Assembly (NCBI GenBank): GCA_017607445.1
Contig: JAEVHH010000002.1
Location: 3,959,501-4,023,500, forward strand
Source of the DNA: Histoplasma ohiense
Lineage: Eukaryota > Ascomycota > Eurotiomycetes > Onygenales > Ajellomycetaceae
Direction of reading: 5' to 3'
Length of the DNA: 64,000 nt
Shown: positions 21,023 to 31,150 of the stretch, in pieces
Layout: each line of letters opens with the position of its first letter
How positions within the stretch are numbered: the first letter of the stretch is position 1
Notes under the pieces: generated by a model
Seen by the model: only the letters and a program-made list of their open reading frames with translations
The model's database searches: none
Told to the model about the DNA's origin: nothing
Translations under genes and position numbers: made by a program

Positions 21023-21491
21023 TGTGACAGATTAGCATCTGTTAGTAATTAACTTACGCAATCAACTCCCCTTCTGCATCTGCTTGTTTCTGACTGTTGT
21101 GATTTTGTGTAACCCTCAATGTTCTTTCACTCTGTGCTCTGTGCTTGTATAGTTTCTAACAATTCTTCTGTGTAGCTCTTAATGTTCTTCTGCTCTGTAC
21201 TTCACATTCATATAGTCTCTAATGATTCTTCTGTGTAGCTTCTAATGTTCTCTCACTTCATGTTCTGTGCTTGTGTAGTTTCTAACAATTCTTTCATATA
21301 GCTCTTAATATTCTTTCACTTCACACTTCACTGTAAAGCAGCTTCTGATATTCTTTCACTCTGAACTTCTCTCTATAAGAACTCTCTTTGTATGATCTTT
21401 TCTTCTGATTTCTTTTCTCTTTCTTTTCTTAATCAATTCATAATCTGTATTAGAATAGTGTTAGATTGTTATTTGAAGTACATCTGTTATA
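21023..21491 (+). repeat. Gypsy-3 5' LTR
   Basis: Starts TGTGACAGATTAGCATC and ends GTACATCTGTTATA. It contains three ~63-bp tandem units and a CT-rich tract (21395-21430) followed by AATCAATTCATAA at 21431-21443. Confidence 0.93.
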
Positions 21492-21504
21492 TTATGAATT
21501 GATT
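21492..21504 (+). promoter_or_regulatory. self-complementary primer-binding site of Gypsy-3
   Basis: TTATGAATTGATT begins on the first base after the 5' LTR and is the exact reverse complement of AATCAATTCATAA at 21431-21443 in the LTR. In Tf1 the first bases of the mRNA prime at such a site. The same arrangement occurs in Gypsy-6 (62865-62877 with 62927-62939). Confidence 0.75.
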
Positions 21505-21920
21505 CTTCTGCATTTAAAATCTGAGTATCTTGTTATTAGTTCTTACATCTGAGTGCATTGTTTAAGATCTGAGTGTCTCATTATCAGTTCTCACATCTGA
21601 GTGTGTCATTTACAGATCTGAGTGTCTAATTATTACAAGAGATTTCTCATGAATCTGAGTGTCTCTATTATTAGTTATATAGACTGTTGTGTCTAAGTAT
21701 CTGAGACACAATTGACTGTGTTCTATAAGATCTGAGTGTCTATAAACTGTAATGCTATGAATAGTGTTCATGAAAAAGCTTGACAAAGCTTAGCACTGCA
21801 ACACTGTGAATAGTGTCTGTGAGAGAATCAAATGTCTACAAGTATTTCTTTTTCTTTTTTTTACTATTACATGTTCTTAGATATTGAAATGAACTACAAG
21901 CAATTCTACAAACACCCACT
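21505..21920 (+). other. Gypsy-3 leader with ATCTGAGTGT repeats
   Basis: No frame. (G/C)ATCTGAGTGTCT-like motifs recur about eight times (21530-21740) at irregular spacing in the untranslated leader. It ends at the LINE target duplication (21908-21920). Confidence 0.6.
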
Positions 21921-22056
21921 CATTTTAGACATCCTTACAACTACCCATGAATGTAGAGGTACATTTGAATTTTTCATTTTCTAACTGTTTTTTGTATAAT
22001 TTTAACCCTTCAACTCATTCAACATCATCATACATTCTCTGCAATTACTCTATATG

Positions 22057-22324
22057 TGTGAGGTGTAGTGACAGTGTGAAGAGTAACAGTAGAAGATAGT
22101 TTATAGCGTAGCAGAGATAATAGTAATATATTGTAGAGTGTAATATAGTAGTGTAACATAGTGTAGTGTAGCTAATCGCTAAGAAAGAAAAGAAAGAGAA
22201 AGAAGATGTGTGAAATACATACATCAATATATATATACATATAGAAATAGCGGTAGCGAGAGTATAATGGAAAGAGGTAAGAATAAGCGAAGATAATAAG
22301 GAAATAATAAATGAGTGCATTACA
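22057..22324 (-). repeat. Gypsy-1 3' LTR
   Basis: Sense: TGTAATGCACTC to CTACACCTCACA, 268 bp, with a CT-rich tract followed by TTAGCGATTAGCTACAC. Keeps several CpG. Confidence 0.94.
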
Positions 22325-22874
22325 ATTGCCCCCCTTTTTTATAAGAGCTGCCCTCAGCGATTGTATAGATTGCTTGCTAGTAGATAATTGCATTCCCATA
22401 TTGTAAATTCCGCTTGTTGATAGCAGTATATCAATCGCGTCCCCTAGATAGCTTGTATACGCGTTGTTATCGATTTCCTAATGAGATGGAATTGGTGGAT
22501 TCTTTGATTGCCAGGGATTGTGTGCAGAGAAGCAAAAAGAATTTCTTTCTTCTTAAAGATTTCTCTTCTTTTTTAACTTGATCATCATCAAAGCTCCTTG
22601 CCTTTCTGCCGCGATTTTTTGTCTCCAAAAAATTTTTAAATTTTTAAATTTTTTTATATCATTGTCCTCCCTCCCCCTCTCTTTTATCGAAATGGGCTCC
22701 CTCAGTTATTCTGATTTTAAGTAAGTTGTTCCTTGGGCACTTATTGCATATTATTGTTGGTGTTCCTTGCCAGTGGCGTTATTAGTGTGGTCATGTGTGC
22801 CACTAGCTCATTTCCATATAGCATCATTCACTGTTCACTTGTTATATTGCTCTAGATTTAGCTCTAATCACGTG
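22325..22874. other. Gypsy-1 3' untranslated region, upstream of the antisense gene
   Basis: Relatively unmutated sequence (CGCGTTGTTATCG, TATCAATCGCGTCC) with the polypurine tract beside the LTR. For the antisense gene it would serve as promoter region; no clear TATA box can be assigned. Confidence 0.55.
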
Positions 22875-23791
22875 ATGCACAACAGTCGGATTCCATGCGA
22901 ACATTGTGTTTCTAGACTTGGAGACATCAATTTTTGATGTGCATTGGAGCCAAATGCTCAGAAGCATTGTGAGGCTTGTGCCTCTGCAGAAAAATTCTGC
23001 AAATCTGTGAGTAATTCTCTTTAATTCTTATTTCCTTTTTCTTTTTCTTCAAATTTGCTTTTGGATAGGTAGTAGTGCTCTTAGCAATGTTGATATACTG
23101 ATAATGATGCTAGGTGTGTGATACACCTCTTCTGAGGTGCATCATGCACGGGCGAGTGTTTATTTTTGTGGGGGTGGCAGTCAGAGAGGATATGGTCAAC
23201 CACAAAAGTCATCTTCATCATTTGATAAAACAATTGAATGCACCTCATCTGGTGATGCTGTTCACTCAGAGTAGAGCAGGAGCAAATGCTCTATGATCTC
23301 AGCATCGGGTGGCAGCTGAGTCTGCAGAGATGCAGGTTTTGAAGGCCATGATTGTGCCTGGTTCTTTCAGAGCAGAGACATTAGAAGAAGAGAAGGATGT
23401 GGAGAAGAGAGTTTTGAAAGTGATGAGCTTCAGAGACTTCATGATGGAGAGATCAATTGAAGAGAGGTTGGTGGGGGAGGAGTTGGCTGGAGAGTCAATG
23501 AAGGAGATTGTGAAGACACTGATGGCTGCAGCAGTGCTCATGGTGCCTGCTTTCTTTGCCAATTTGCCACTGGCATCAGTGGAGCAGGGGGAGAGAGTGC
23601 CCCAGACAGTGGAGAAGTGGGAGAAAAAGATGAGAGAAAATACCTTCCTTCATCAGATGTGTCAGAGAATGAGTAGATTGATGAAAGAGAAGAGATGTGA
23701 GAAGGCAAATGTGTTGTGGAATAAGCATTTGCCTATGCCCCTGCACCCAAAATGGATGCCTGTAATATATGAGTACCAGAAGGAGTATTGA
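22875..23791 (+). pseudogene. Gypsy-1 antisense spliced gene with six-Cys cluster and helical tail
   Basis: Opposite strand to pol. Exon 1 is 22875-23006, the intron 23007-23113 (GTGAGT...TACTGATAATGATGCTAG, 107 nt, phase 0) and exon 2 is 23114-23791. The product is about 269 codons with only two in-frame TGA (one after GDINF, one after GANAL). Exon 1 holds C-x2-C-x10-C-x9-C-x2-C-x6-C followed by two residues and then the intron, the same plan as in Gypsy-4. Exon 2 is rich in Glu, Lys, Arg and Met and probably helical (ETLEEEKDVEKRVLKVM; later WEKKMRENTFLHQMCQRMSR). The ATG at 22875 may be secondary: the Gypsy-2 copy has ACA there, suggesting an ancestral ACG, so the true start may be upstream or differently spliced. 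Function unknown. Confidence 0.72.
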
Positions 23792-24139
23792 GTGAGGATG
23801 GCAGAGGGAGGGGATGAGAGAGATGATGGAAGGGAGAAGAGGAAGTGAGAGATGAGAGATGAGATGAGAGTGAGTGAACTGGGGGTCTTTAGACTTTTCT
23901 TAGAACCCATTTCCTTTGTTTTTTCCTTGCTTGTATGTTTTATTTTTTGTATTTATTATACTCAAATTGAATTTTTTTTTTTTTTTTTTTCCTTTTTTTC
24001 CCTTTTCCCTGATAAAATCCTTCTAAAAAGAATGCATTTGATTGGAGTTTGGATGAGATTTGTGCTTCTGATGTTTTTTGACTTGAAGTTTGTGCTTTTG
24101 ACATTTGAGAGTATGTTGATTTTGTATTTGTCATTCATT

Positions 24140-24505
24140 TTCTTGTTCAAGAAAGATTTTGAATGTCTGAGTGTTCAATATGTTTTCTTCCAGTTCTCAT
24201 GTATCACCACTAGAACCCCAATCTGTCCATCTCACAAGATATTCCAGAGGTTTGTTTTTTCATTGTCATTTTTCAAGAATTTCTTCAACTTGATATTCTT
24301 CTTCATCATCAACAAGTTCCAGTTCTGGTTCTGATAGAGCTTCATTCCTGCGGTTGTATGGCTTCAATAAAGATACATGGAATACAGAATGGATGCTTCT
24401 ATATGAAGATGACAGTTCTAGTTTGTACACTTGTTTTCCAATGATATTCAGAATCTTGAAGGGTCCCACATATTTATGATTGAGTTTGTGAACCAAGCAC
24501 AGCAA
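24140..24505 (-). pseudogene. Gypsy-1 integrase C-terminus and chromodomain
   Basis: 24505-24266 encodes LNHKYVGPFKILNIIGKQVY and SIHSVFHVSLLKPYN, the GPF module and VFHVSLL end. It runs on through acidic residues (ELELVDDEEEYQVEEILEK) into the chromodomain. After one TGA-rich stretch the frame gives LEYLVRWTDWGSSGDT and NILNTQTFKIFL. The chromodomain aromatic residues Y and W are present. This module is thought to tether integration to histone-marked chromatin. Confidence 0.92.
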
Positions 24506-25400
24506 TCAGAGATTTTTTGCATTGAGCATGATATAGTCACCTATTTTAAATTGTTGAGGCTTATATTTTGCATCATAATAGATTTTCTGTGCTTGTTGTG
24601 TCTTTTGTAGGTTCTCAATGAGCTTATGGCATGTTTCCTTGATATGTTTTGCGCGGCTAGCAGCATGTATGGCGACTGGTTGTGGTGGTTTGCTGACATT
24701 AATTTTCAAATCAGATTGATATCCCATTAAGGCTTCCGCGGGTGCCATTTCAGTAGAGGCATGTTGAGAGGTATTGTAAACAAACTGTGCTAGCAGTAGC
24801 CAGCATACTCAGTCATCTTGATGATAGTTGATAAAGCATTGAAGGTAATGTTTCAAGGTTTGATTTTGTCATTCTGTTTGGTCATCTGTTTGAGGGTGAA
24901 AGGCTGTGGAAAGTTTCCGGCGTGTGCCTAGCATATAACAAAAGGTGGACCAATAATGGCTTGTAAATAGCAATCCTCAATTGGATATATGGTTTTTGAG
25001 TACTCTGTAAATTGTATAGAACTTGGTATAAACAATTTCTGCTAGTTCATCAGCTGTAATGTTTTTGATGCAAGGAATATAGATCATAAACTTGGTATAT
25101 ATATCCACAATCACTAAAATTGCATCATAGATTTGATGAAGAAATGTAGAGGCTGGCAAGTCTGTAATAAAATTCATAGTAATGAACTCAAAAGAATTTG
25201 ATGGTAAAAGAATTGTACCCAATTCTTCATATTGTCTGTGCTGTTTTGACTTTACTCTTTGACAAGTATCATAAGTGGATATATAATCTTTGATATCTCT
25301 GACTAGCTCATGTCAATAGTATTTGTTCTGAATGCTGTCTATGAACTTTTTTATACCAAAGTGACCCCTCTGTGGATCATCATGGTTTGCACTGATAATT
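24506..25400 (-). pseudogene. Gypsy-1 integrase
   Basis: HDDPQRGHFGIKKFIDSIQ at 25385-25320 with CQRVKSKQH near 25260 is the HHCC zinc domain. FITMNFITDLPAS at 25190-25140 holds the first catalytic Asp. LSTAFHPQTDDQTE near 24890 holds the last catalytic Glu. 24748-24506 is the region after the core (MAPAEALMGYQSDL). Breaks are TGA at Trp positions (for example in YYWHELV). Catalytic residues mostly remain, so the copy is dead mainly by nonsense changes. Confidence 0.92.
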
Positions 25401-25714
25401 TCATCAATGAGTGCCTTTTGTTCAGGGACATACACATGACCATCAGCACACAATATATCATCCTCAGAAATTGTCCATAGCATATTTTCAGCAACAGTCA
25501 TATTCTTCTCTTTTATCTTCTCTCTTTGCTCAGCAGCAAAAGAATCAATCTTCTGTGCTTTACTCAGAAATAAGATGAAGGATTCAGATATTTCTGTGTA
25601 TGCTGAGTCCTCAAGAATAGCCTTATTGACTGCAATCCAGGGCATATATTGCTCAATGTGCAATGGAGGGGAAGAGTTTACATGAGAGGTAGAAGACATT
25701 GACATATGAAGCAC
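25313..25714 (-). pseudogene. Gypsy-1 linker between RNase H and integrase
   Basis: This 133-codon open stretch runs from the RNase H-integrase linker (SAYTEISESFILFLSKAQKI) into the first half of the integrase zinc domain (ANHDDPQRGHFGIKK). The linker shows a helix before ADGHVYVPEQ, the strand leading into the HHCC domain of Ty3/gypsy integrases. Confidence 0.85.
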
Positions 25715-25759
25715 TTTTCACTCATTAAAAAGAGCATTTTGCTCATTAGAGACTCATGC

Positions 25760-26430
25760 ACAGACTACATCAGAAGAAATATCATTTTGAAAAGAAGTAT
25801 CAGCTTCTCAGTCTAGTCTAACTTCATGTTTCAGCTTCTGTTGCAGGGTAGGTAACATAGTTTGATTATTATAGACCTCACTGTAGTCTGTGCGACAACT
25901 GAGCCCATCAGCTGAATTCTTTGATTCAGAGTGGTGCAGTAATACAAAATCATAAACAGATAAAGCTTTCATCCATCTGATCTGATATCTGTTCAGTTTT
26001 TTAGTCATCATAAAGTACTGCAGATTGGCATGATCAGATCAGACTTGAATTGAATACTGGCTTCTCTTCAGATAGTGTCTTCAATTCTTAAATGCTGCTA
26101 CAATAGTCAAGAGTTCTTTATCATGAGTATCATAACACATTTCCACATCAATCAACTTTCTTGATCAGAAGGCAACTGAATGCCAGTGCTCATCATTCTA
26201 CAACTGTGACAGAATAGCAGCAACTGCAAAAGTGAACACATCAGATTCAATCTGAATACACTGAGCTGAGTCAAAATGAGCTAATAGAGAAGCACACATA
26301 AAGCATAATTTGAGCTCATCAAAAGCACTTTGAGCATCTTCTGTTCACATAAAAGTGGCTTTTCTTTCCCTCTTCTTGCTCCCTTTTGTAAGTTCAAATA
26401 ATGGGGCTGCAATAGAGGAGAAAGACTTAA
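25760..26430 (-). pseudogene. Gypsy-1 RNase H
   Basis: Reading rightmost first: ESDVFTFAVAAILSQL-type start near 26250, AFWSRKLIDVEMCYDTHDKELL with the catalytic YD.E, then at 26011-25808 MTKKLNRYQIRWMKALSVYD and SESKNSADGLSCRTDY, the 'N.aDaLSR' end. Frame broken by TGA. Confidence 0.88.
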
Positions 26431-27110
26431 TAAATCACTGATAGAAATTAGCAAAGCTCAAGAAGAATTGAACCTCTTTAATTGATTTAGATGTAGGCCA
26501 TTCCACAATAGTGGAGACTCTGTCTGACTTCATCTCAACATCATTTGTATCTATAACAAACCTCAGAAACAAGACCTTGTCCACTTCAAATTCACATTTA
26601 AAGAGTTTTGCAAATAGATTTGCACACTCAAGACATTCTAGCACCTTAGTAACATGCACTTTATGTTCCTGCTTTGAATTGGAGAATATGAGAATGTCGT
26701 CCAAATAGACAACACAACATATATTCAACAAATCAGACAAGGCATTGTTAATGTATGCTTGGAATGTCGCTGGAGCATTAGCTAGTCCAAATGGCATAAC
26801 TACATATTCAAAATATTCATATCTCATTCTAAAGACTGTCTTCCAATGGTCTTTTGCTGCTATAAGTATGTGGTGGTAGGCATCTCAAAGGTCCAGCTTA
26901 GTGAATATCTTGGCTTTTGAAAGTCTATCAAGTAATTCACTTATTAGAGGTAGAGGGTATCAGTTCTTGATGATGATTTGATTTAACCCTCAATAGTCTA
27001 CACAAAGATGGAGTCCATTATCTTTTTTGAGAACAAAGAGAATTGATGCATCAGCTGGGCTACTGAACAGTTGTATTCATTCTTTATCTAATGCATTTTT
27101 TAAATATTCT
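26430..27110 (-). pseudogene. Gypsy-1 reverse transcriptase
   Basis: Minus-strand segments in RT order: NLSETELAALREYLKNALDK (27150-27077), ASILFVLKKDNGLHLCVDY, KAKIFTKLDL-DAYHHILIA (first catalytic Asp present), then 26827-26435 MRYEYFEYVVMPFGLANAPA and CCVVYLDDILIFSNS. The YLDD box and the MPFGL.NAP block are intact, which is rare in this window, so this is the best preserved RT. A few TGA codons replace Trp. Confidence 0.93.
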
Positions 27111-27850
27111 CTTAGAGCAGCTAACTCAGTTTCAGAGAGATTGTATATCAGCATAAATGAAGATTGCACATCAGACTCAAGATCTATGCAGTGTTCTGTC
27201 TCTTCTGATCTTTTCACACTTATAGCAGCTTCTTCTGAGAAGATATGCGTGTATGACATGACATAATTGGGTAGACCAGTCAGCAAGTCCAAATACACAG
27301 CTGAGAATACATATGAAGCATGCTTTGAGTCTTTTGAACATTCTGTAGATAATACTACAAGCATTTCTACTCTAGCTTCTGTGAGAACTTCAGCTAAGAC
27401 ATCTTGTTCAGAAATAATTTGAGGCTGTTGTTCATCTTCAGAGCTTCTAAAGAAGAATTGTCCATCTGATCAATCTATAAGAGGATTTGTTTGTCTTAAT
27501 CAAGGAAATTCTAATACAAGATTGTAGTCCTTCATCTTCATCACATGAAAGGAATGAGATGTCTGCTGTGCATTACCCTTGTGATCAGTGACAGTAGTTG
27601 CAATATTATACTCTTCAAAGAAGTGCATTATGCATTCATCAATCAACTTGATCATTTTGATTTTGCAGTGAGCAGCTTCTAGATTGTGATTCTTTGCTCA
27701 AAATTCATCAACACAGTTCACTTCTGATCCAGAGTCTACTAGTGCAAGCACTTTTTGCAGACCCTTAGATGTAGCAAGTTCCACTGTGACAGTGAAGCTT
27801 AAGGCATTTTTGCATTGACTTTCTGCACTTATGGCTGCCATTGCAAGCTG
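27100..27850 (-). pseudogene. Gypsy-1 aspartic protease and upstream RT linker
   Basis: Near 27750-27710 the minus strand encodes ALVDSGSEVNCVDEF, a retropepsin active site (D-S-G). The long linker to RT includes 27364-27077 (VLSTECSKDSKHASYVFSAV...), an acidic segment of unknown role conserved in Gypsy-2. The protease would cut Gag-Pol. Confidence 0.82.
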
Positions 27851-27929
27851 AATGATATGTCTTAAGTGTTTTTTGAGTCCTTCAAGTTCTTCATATCTTT
27901 CATATCAGGTTTTGAGTTGGACTTGGTGT

Positions 27930-29193
27930 TTTTGGATTTGTCTTTGGGTTGTTTGAAACACGAATCGATGGTATGTTCTGGTTGCTTGCAATAACAGCAA
28001 TATTTCAATTGGGTGGAGTCATCAGACTTTGTAGTGTCATTTCATCTGCATTTGTTTTGTGATCTATTATCAGCATTATTTCTGTTGTTAAAGCTTTGAG
28101 TGGGGTTTTTGAAATTTGACTTCTCTTTAAGCTTCTTCCATCTCTCTGGCAGATTCGATTCTGCCATTGCAAGTTTATGTAGAGTGGCATCATAGCTTAA
28201 CTCTTCCAATTTGGTTGCATATTTGTTGAATTCTCAGTGAATGGAAGGTAGAACTTTCATATAGAGGTGTGATTTCCAATGGTATTCATTATAAAGATGC
28301 TGCAGACACTCTTCAATTGATTGTAAGTGTGAAGCAAATTGTTGAACTGTCTGATCTTCTTGTTGCTCTGTTTTCCAGTACTGTCTATCAGCATCTCAGA
28401 AACTTCTATCTGAATCAGTGATTTGACATTGCATCCAACTAACAAATTCTTCCCATGGTGGCAAAGTCCACATATCATGTGTATGTTGATACCAACATTG
28501 TTGCATCTTGACATTGAAATGAGTAACAGCTTCGATGATCTTTCAATGGTCATGTTTGTTGTAGTAATCAAGATCACTGACATGGAAAGCAATAGCAGCT
28601 GTAACAAAGTTTTCAAATTCTTTCATGCTTTGACCTCAGAACTTTTCCACATCTCTTCAAGAAGAGTGACCACTCATGCTGGGATCTCAAAGTTCTAATT
28701 GCCAAAGTGGTACCCAACTACATCTTCCACTGACAGTAGTCACAGCACTTTCCACTAAGGTGTTGGGTGCTTGTAGTGTGACTTTCAGTGATCTGAGAAT
28801 ACTGATGGCATTATCACAGTTATCATTCACACTAGTTGCATCTCTACTATGGTTCAGATGCACTTCTAGCATATTTCAGATGGCTGGAATTGTTCCATTC
28901 AATTCTTGTAGTAAAGTGTCACACCACTGTTGGAGTTCTCACAATTCTTTCTCAGTCTGTAATTTTTTGATTCTTCTGGCCACAGCTATCTTCTCAGCCT
29001 CAATTGCACTGAGATCTTCAGAAGAGATATCTCCTTCTGAACTATGCCCAGAGTTCAATTCCATAGAAGAAGATGATGCTTGTTGTGCACTTTCAGTGAC
29101 AGAAGTGTGTGTTTCATGGTTTTCTTCCATGGTGTTTGTTGCTTCAGATTCAGCAGTAGCACGAGTACAGTGGATGCTGCAGGTAGAGATCAT
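27930..29193 (-). pseudogene. Gypsy-1 gag
   Basis: 29193-28939 is a Ser/Thr/Glu-rich N-terminus (MISTCSIHCTRATAESEATN...) ending in a coiled-coil-like IKKLQTEKEL. After TGA breaks follow LEVHLNHSRDATSVND, ENFVTAAIAFHVSDLDYY, the Gag core W.EF...., EQQEDQTVQQFASHLQSIEE (capsid-type helices), and at about 28005-27955 a CCHC-like knuckle (CCYCKQPEHTIDSC) followed by Lys-rich sequence. The start at 29193 is the first Met after the 5' LTR. Position and knuckle make the assignment secure. Confidence 0.87.
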
Positions 29194-29240
29194 GACTATT
29201 ACTCAACAGATCATCTCTCAAAGATTGAGTGATTAGAAAC

Positions 29241-29508
29241 TGTGAGGTGTAGTGACAGTGTGAAGAGTAACAGTAGAAGATAGTTTATAGCATAGCAGAG
29301 ATAATAGTAATATATTGTAGAGTGTAATATAGTAGTGTAACATAGCATAGTGTAGCTAATCACTAAGGAAGAAAAGAAAGAGAAAGAAGATGTGTGAAAT
29401 ACATACATCGATATATATATACATATAGAAATAGCGGTAGCGAGAGTATAATGGAAAGAGGTAAGAATAAGCGAAGATAATAAGGAAATAATAAACGAGT
29501 GCATTACA
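29241..29508 (-). repeat. Gypsy-1 5' LTR
   Basis: 268 bp, differs from the 3' LTR mainly at CpG sites (TTAGTGATTAG here, TTAGCGATTAG there). Adjacent leader (sense) reads GTTTCTAATCACTCAATC, with CTAATCACT complementary to AGTGATTAG in this LTR. Confidence 0.94.
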
Positions 29509-29513
29509 ATATG

Positions 29514-30227
29514 TGTGTACTGCACAGATTGAGTGGTCATGGAGCTTTCAATGCCCTTTCATTCACTCAAGAACATCAACACAGTCTACATCAGATCACT
29601 GAAGCTGAAGTCACTGATCAATTTTGTTACTGAAAAGACTGATAAAAGACAGAGAAAGACTATTACAATGTCTTCTTCAGTTCTCAAAGAAATCAGTGAC
29701 AGCATCTTCATAGTCATCTCTCAGCTACAGAAGCAGTTTGAGAAGGCTCAACAGCAACAGAATCTACAGCAGAAGATTCTTATCAGATTAACAAAGATTC
29801 TGAACAGCTGAGTTGAGAAGAAGAAGCAGTCAGTCAGTCAAAACTTTGCTCAAATCTTTTGTGAAAGATTCATTGCATATGTGACAGCAGATCTGAGCAC
29901 AGCATCAACTCTGAGAGAGAGTGCTGTCTCAGATATTTATTCACAGTCAAATTCAGCAAAGATAACTGCAAGAGAGTCAACTATCTGAGTGAGTATCACA
30001 CAGAAGAGAAAAAATTCTGCTCTCTCTGAAGCTATCTCTATCAAAACTGCAACTTTCTCAGCTGACAGAGCTAGTGAAGCCAGCCTGCAGCTTAAGAACA
30101 TCAGTCAGTCAAGAAGTCTTACAGAGAATATAAAACAACAAAAGAACTCATAAATTCTCATCACTCTTCAGTCAGAGAAACAGATCACTCAGCTGCAGTC
30201 ATATAGTATGCAGCAGACAATCATTGC
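29514..30227 (+). pseudogene. LINE-plus ORF1, first half
   Basis: Starts after Gypsy-1 with ATG at about 29539 (MELSMPFHSLKN). 29539-29811 reads ITMSSSVLKEISDSIFIVIS then LQKQFEKAQQQQNLQQKILI, a Gln-rich coiled coil typical of LINE ORF1 (chaperone-like RNA-binding protein). After TGA breaks the Ser-rich part continues to the nested LINE insertion at 30228; the C-terminal knuckles are at 37290-37706. Comparison copy: 36761 downward. Confidence 0.82.
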
Positions 30228-30238
30228 TTTGTTTGTTT

Positions 30239-30889
30239 GTATTGATTTAATGTTCCGGAGAAAACACAGATAGTGTCTGTGTTTCAGAAGCCTTCTGAAG
30301 GGTATGAAGACATGCTACACTGAAGAGATTTCTATGTACATAGAGAGAAAGAAAACAGAATTCAGATGGCAATTCTTGAGAAGACTCAGCTCATTGAAAA
30401 GGATTTTACTGAGCTGCACATTCATTTCTGACTCAATGTATGGTCATTTATGATGGAGCTATAGTGTGGTTCTCAAGAGAAACTGCTGCTGCTGTGTCTG
30501 AAAGACTTTATAGTAAATGAAGAGGAATAACTCTCTCAGTTGATCTGAGAACTGTCTGTGCTTCTAACAGCAGAGAAAAAACAAATGAGATAGACAAAGA
30601 AAAAGAGAAAAAATAAGTGTTCTGAAAGAGAAAATAAAGAGAAAAGTGAAGAAAAGACTGTGTTTTCTGTGACATCTTACAGTCACATAATCCAGCATGA
30701 ATCTGAGGGAAGAGAGAGAAGAGAGCACTGAAGAAGATTATGAGAAGAAAGAAGTGAAAAGAGACAGAGAGAGCAATGAGAAGAGAGAAGAAGAGTGCAT
30801 ATCTGCAGCTGAGAGTATATCAACTGAGTCAGCATACAGACTGTACTGATTACACCACAGCTAGTTGAGACAGATAAGTCAATCATACT
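30239..30889 (-). other. LINE-minus 3' untranslated region
   Basis: Matches the LINE 3' ends elsewhere (GTCTGTGTTTCAGAAGCCTT, AGTCATTTATGA...) and has no coding frame in LINE sense. Contains A/G-rich runs (AAAGAGAAAAAATAAG). Confidence 0.8.
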
Positions 30890-31150
30890 GATTTAATCAT
30901 TTACATCAGTTGAATCAATTGAACTGATTGAACTGATTGAATCAATTGAATTGATTATATCAATTGTACTGTTTGTACTGATTGAACTGATTGAACTGAT
31001 TGTATTATTTGTACTGATTGAACTGATTGAGCTGATTGTATCAATTGAACTGATTGTACTGTTTGTACTGATTGCATTGATTGAGTCTATTGTACTGATT
31101 GAATCAGTTGTACTGAATGTTGTGCTATCTGTACTATCTGTATAGACTTG
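30890..31150 (-). repeat. simple repeat in LINE-minus (GATTGAACT units)
   Basis: About 250 bp of GATTGAACTGATTGTACT-like units. In LINE sense it codes for Ser/Thr/Asn/Ile-rich peptide, as at 49260-49510. The plus-strand Leu/Ile-rich frame is its complement and not a membrane protein. Confidence 0.85.

Larger units (their letters stand above)
22057..29508 (-). mobile_element. Gypsy-1: chromovirus with antisense accessory gene
   Basis: It is 7,452 bp long with 268-bp LTRs at 22057-22324 (3') and 29241-29508 (5'), and target duplication ATATG at 22052-22056 and 29509-29513. The sense-strand purine tract AAAAAAGGGGGGCAAT lies next to the 3' LTR. Gag, protease, RT, RNase H, integrase and chromodomain are on the minus strand; an antisense spliced gene is on the plus strand at 22875-23791. 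It is less mutated than Gypsy-2, its closest relative here. Confidence 0.94.

Noticed and set aside
22045..22399. Tyr/Leu-rich short frames over the Gypsy LTRs
   Set aside because: They span LTR sequence (also at 29211, 40964 and 48144-48510) and recur only because the LTR recurs.
23852..24334. 160-codon Phe-rich plus-strand frame beside the antisense gene
   Set aside because: It overlaps a poly-T tract and the chromodomain/integrase end on the other strand and has no splice link to the antisense gene.
28676..29236. 186-codon plus-strand frame in Gypsy-1
   Set aside because: It lies opposite the gag coding region and shows no motif; the gag frame on the minus strand explains the sequence.
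30951..31145. Leu/Ile/Val-rich frame that looks like a membrane protein
   Set aside because: It is the complement of the Ser/Thr/Asn-coding simple repeat in the LINE; the hydrophobicity is a by-product.
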